Shown: piece after piece, positions 7,459 to 9,151 of the stretch | How positions within the stretch are numbered: position 1 is the stretch's first letter | How the letters are laid out: each line of letters starts with the position of its first letter | From: an uncultured beta proteobacterium | GTDB taxonomy: Bacteria; Pseudomonadota; Gammaproteobacteria; Burkholderiales; Burkholderiaceae_C | Assembly: GCA_903840825.1 (NCBI GenBank) | Contig: CAIMHL010000602.1 | Span: 1 to 9,151 of the forward strand | Direction: 5' to 3' | DNA: 9,151 nt | Notes under the pieces: generated by a model | What the model was told of the DNA's origin: nothing | The model's input: only the letters and a program-made list of their open reading frames with translations | Database searches by the model: none | Translations under genes and position numbers: made by a program

Positions 7459-8283
7459 ATGAAGCGTTCCCCCTTCGTTTCGCTTGTGCATTACGCCATG
7501 CTGATAGGCTTAGCTGTGCTGTGCGTTGCGCCCATTGCCGTCATATTCACCACCAGCCTGCGCCAGCAGGTAGATATTTTTGCCGAGCCACTGAATTTCA
7601 TTTTCACCCCAACACTTGAGAACTACCGGGCAGTGCTGCAGGAGGACAAGTTTGACCGCTACCTTTTGAACAGCCTGTTTGTGGGTGTGGTCTCCACCGT
7701 GATCACGCTGGTTCTCGGTTGCATGGCAGCTTATGGATTGGCGCGCTTTCGGTTCCCAGGGCGCCACACACTGGCTTACACCACCCTGCTGTTGCGCACC
7801 GTGCCTTTGGCAGTGATGGCCATACCCGTGTTCTTGATATGGAACGAATGGAAGCTGGTGAACAGCCTATGGGGGTTGGTGCTTCTGTACGTGGCCGTTA
7901 ACCTGCCCTTTACGATCTGGCTGCTCTATGGTTTTGTGTTGCAAGTTCCTATTGAACTGGAAGAAGCCGCTGCAATAGATGGCTGCGGGCCGCTGCGCGT
8001 GTTCACCAAGGTGTTGCTGCCACTGATGGCGCCTGGCTTGGCTGCGGCCTCAATCTTCACCTTTCGGATTGCGTGGAACGAGTTCATTTTGGCGTTGGTT
8101 CTTACAGACCGGCACACCAGAACCTTACCTGTAGCTGCATCGTTGTTTATAACTGATATGGGCGTGGATTGGGGCAGGGTCATGGCGATGGGTAGCCTGA
8201 TCGCTATTCCTCCCTTGATTTTCACGTTTGTAGCAGCACGGCAGATCATTACCGGTTTGACCGCCGGTGCTGTGAAAGGCTGA
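7459..8283 (+). CDS. CUT1 ABC sugar importer permease, MalG/UgpE-like
   Basis: A 274-residue inner-membrane subunit, partner of the preceding permease. It has about six helices (10-31, 70-92, 104-128, 137-160, 190-210, 242-262). The EAA loop at about 168-188 reads EEAAAIDGCGPLRVFTKVLLP, the canonical contact with the ATPase. The N-terminal half carries TSLRQQVDIF and NYRAVLQEDKFDRYLLNSL, and the end IITGLTAGAVKG matches the usual MalG-type C-terminus. The ATG at 7459 follows GGAG (7446-7449) by nine bases and comes 16 bases after the first permease. This is the last gene of the apparent operon; no U-tract terminator follows it. Confidence 0.96.
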   Translation: MKRSPFVSLVHYAMLIGLAVLCVAPIAVIFTTSLRQQVDIFAEPLNFIFTPTLENYRAVLQEDKFDRYLLNSLFVGVVSTVITLVLGCMAAYGLARFRFPGRHTLAYTTLLLRTVPLAVMAIPVFLIWNEWKLVNSLWGLVLLYVAVNLPFTIWLLYGFVLQVPIELEEAAAIDGCGPLRVFTKVLLPLMAPGLAAASIFTFRIAWNEFILALVLTDRHTRTLPVAASLFITDMGVDWGRVMAMGSLIAIPPLIFTFVAARQIITGLTAGAVKG

Positions 8284-8310
8284 GACGTTCATCGGTTGAC
8301 GCCGACAAAT

Positions 8311-8328
8311 AATTGGCCATGGTCAATT
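8311..8328. repeat. 18-base near-perfect palindrome
   Basis: AATTGGCCATGGTCAATT is symmetric in eight of nine base pairs; the only mismatch is the G/T pair at 8316 and 8323. It lies 27 bases after the stop of the last permease gene. As RNA it would give only a seven-pair stem with a CAUG loop and no U-tract after it, so it is a poor terminator. A protein-binding operator-like site or chance are the alternatives. Confidence 0.5.
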
Positions 8329-8417
8329 CGACGTCAGAACCAACAAGTAAGCGGCTATTTCTCAGCTTTTCTATTTCCGATTGAAAATTGAATGTCAACT
8401 TTAGCTGTCGTTGCATG

Positions 8418-8493
8418 TCGGCTTTGGGCTCGTCGCGGGATGCGACGAACGGCTTATGCCTAGGGTTTCACTGTAGAACCCAAAAGCTGCCGA
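8418..8493. repeat. Nested inverted-repeat structure in the spacer
   Basis: A perfect hairpin with arms TCGTCGC (8430-8436) and GCGACGA (8442-8448) around GGGAT is enclosed by an imperfect outer stem. TCGG (8418-8421) pairs with CCGA (8490-8493), CTTT (8422-8425) with AAAG (8483-8486), and GGG (8426-8428) with CCC (8479-8481), with small bulges. A competing hairpin GGGTT (8463-8467)/AACCC (8477-8481) shares the last arm. No T-run follows the inner hairpin. It may be a bidirectional, U-less terminator for the convergent genes, a decayed REP/MITE-like repeat, or a structured RNA. Confidence 0.45.
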
Positions 8494-8614
8494 TGGTGAG
8501 CGCCCGCAATGGGTCTTGAGCAGTCTAGGGACACTGTCTTAAGCTACCCCTAAAAATGAACGTGTACGACTGCAACCGCTGCCTTCAAGTCGAACGCCAG
8601 CCTTGCTTAACCAG

Positions 8615-9151
8615 CTATTTTTTCTGCAGTGACTTGGGGCTGCACACATAGGCAAACCGGGCGGGTAGTTCGGCGGCCAACGCCTCCTGAATGGACCAAT
8701 TGCCTTGCTCAATAGCCTCAGCGGCGGTGTGCATGTCCATGGTGTGCACCCGGCCAAAGCCGGTGTTGGTCAGCAAATACAAGTGACCATACTCATCCAT
8801 TAGGCCCTGTTGCAGCAGAGCCGCACGGCCCAGGTGGTCATGGATGGAGAAGTCATCCGCCAGCCGCCAAACCAGTGGCGTTGATTCCAGCTCCACATAC
8901 ACGCGCTGGGGGCCATTTTGAAAAAACCACTGACCCTGCGCATCGGCTTCAAAGTTGCGTTGAATAAAGTCGATTAGTTTCTCGTGCTTGAGCTGCGAGC
9001 CCTTCGACGCCAGCGTGCCGCCATTGAACGGCCCGAGGGCCTGCGCCTGGTCGTCGCGCATAAACCAGTTGCCTCGGGCGTCGAGCCCGAGCCAGCCGTA
9101 ACAGTCCGGCACGTTGGGCCATTTGGCCAAGGCTTGTTTGAAGATGTCAGA
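8615..9151 (-). CDS. Protein of unknown function (Burkholderiales DUF), N-terminus cut by window edge
   Basis: The minus-strand frame is open to the right edge and ends with TAG at 8615-8617; 178 residues are visible. Before the TTG at 9130 it already reads SDIFKQA, so the true start is probably one or a few codons outside. The product is soluble, without signal peptide or membrane segment, and rich in Trp and aromatic residues. Recognisable blocks are KWPNVPDCYGWLGLDARGNWFMRD written in two parts (KWPNVPDCYGW, LGLDARGNWFMRD), then FIQRNFEADAQGQWFFQNG, PQRVYVELESTPLVWRL, DEYGHLYLLTNTGFG and ELPARFAYVCSP. The repeated pattern of LDxxGxWxxRD, DAQGQWFFQNG and DEYGHLYLL suggests a beta-rich protein with related Asp-x-x-Gly turns. 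It resembles, from memory, a DUF of the 294x series found in Burkholderiales; the exact number is uncertain. It converges on the operon and need not be related to it. Confidence 0.85.
   Translation of the reverse strand, partial: SDIFKQALAKWPNVPDCYGWLGLDARGNWFMRDDQAQALGPFNGGTLASKGSQLKHEKLIDFIQRNFEADAQGQWFFQNGPQRVYVELESTPLVWRLADDFSIHDHLGRAALLQQGLMDEYGHLYLLTNTGFGRVHTMDMHTAAEAIEQGNWSIQEALAAELPARFAYVCSPKSLQKK

Larger units (their letters stand above)
2..8283 (+). other. Inferred sugar-oxidation and uptake operon
   Basis: Eight consecutive plus-strand genes are separated by 22, 2, 14, 16, 31, 12 and 16 bases, with no opposing gene and no convincing internal promoter or terminator. The enzymes of a lactone-to-2-oxoglutarate route and a full importer therefore probably share one transcript, whose promoter and first genes lie left of the window. 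No regulator is encoded here. Co-transcription is inferred from spacing only. Confidence 0.7.
8284..8614. other. Spacer between convergent genes, no convincing gene
   Basis: About 330 bases lie between the last permease and the convergent minus-strand gene. Stops are frequent in most frames; the longest opening is a 55-codon minus-strand frame (8249-8416) that overlaps the permease end and has no ribosome binding site. The stretch contains inverted repeats (listed separately) and a short palindrome GACACTGTC at 8530-8538 flanked by TAGGG (8526-8530) and CCCTA (8548-8552). It looks like non-coding DNA, perhaps with decayed repeat elements. No tRNA or known riboswitch was recognised. Confidence 0.7.

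Noticed and set aside
8311..8328. Palindrome as an intrinsic terminator
   Set aside because: AT-rich short stem with a G-U pair and no U-tract on either side.
8284..8614. CRISPR array, tRNA or intact insertion sequence in the spacer
   Set aside because: No regularly spaced direct repeats, no cloverleaf and no transposase frame were found.

Overview
The window looks like chromosomal DNA of a betaproteobacterium, most likely Burkholderiales (Comamonadaceae-like). This rests on the moderately high GC, the style of the proteins, and a rightward-truncated gene whose product resembles a family of unknown function that I associate with Burkholderiales. No rRNA, tRNA, CRISPR array, intact insertion sequence or phage gene was seen.

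Positions 2 to 8283 hold eight genes on the plus strand, separated by only 2 to 31 bases, which reads as one catabolic operon. In order they are: an aldehyde dehydrogenase of the alpha-ketoglutarate-semialdehyde type (cut by the left edge), an SMP-30/gluconolactonase-type sugar lactonase, a cytoplasmic YncE-like beta-propeller protein, a five-helix membrane protein of the cytochrome b561 kind, and then a complete CUT1-type ABC importer (ATPase, solute-binding protein with a twin-arginine signal, two permeases). The lactonase and the terminal dehydrogenase are the hydrolysis step and the last step of non-phosphorylating oxidative sugar routes (Weimberg-type pentose oxidation, or uronate/aldarate oxidation), which end in 2-oxoglutarate. 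The importer would bring the sugar in. The sugar dehydrogenase, the dehydratase(s) and any regulator are not in the window and would be expected to the left.

The unusual part is the pair in the middle: a signal-less propeller protein of unknown function with an N-terminal CxxC, followed by a b-type cytochrome. Neither belongs to a textbook Weimberg locus. Their position between the lactonase and the importer suggests a redox or accessory role tied to the same sugar; this is inference.

Positions 8284 to 8614 form a spacer of about 330 bases with no convincing gene. It holds an 18-base near-perfect palindrome, a nested inverted-repeat structure and a few short inverted motifs, but no classical U-tract terminator. 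From 8615 to the right edge a convergent minus-strand gene encodes a protein of unknown function whose first codon(s) lie outside the window.
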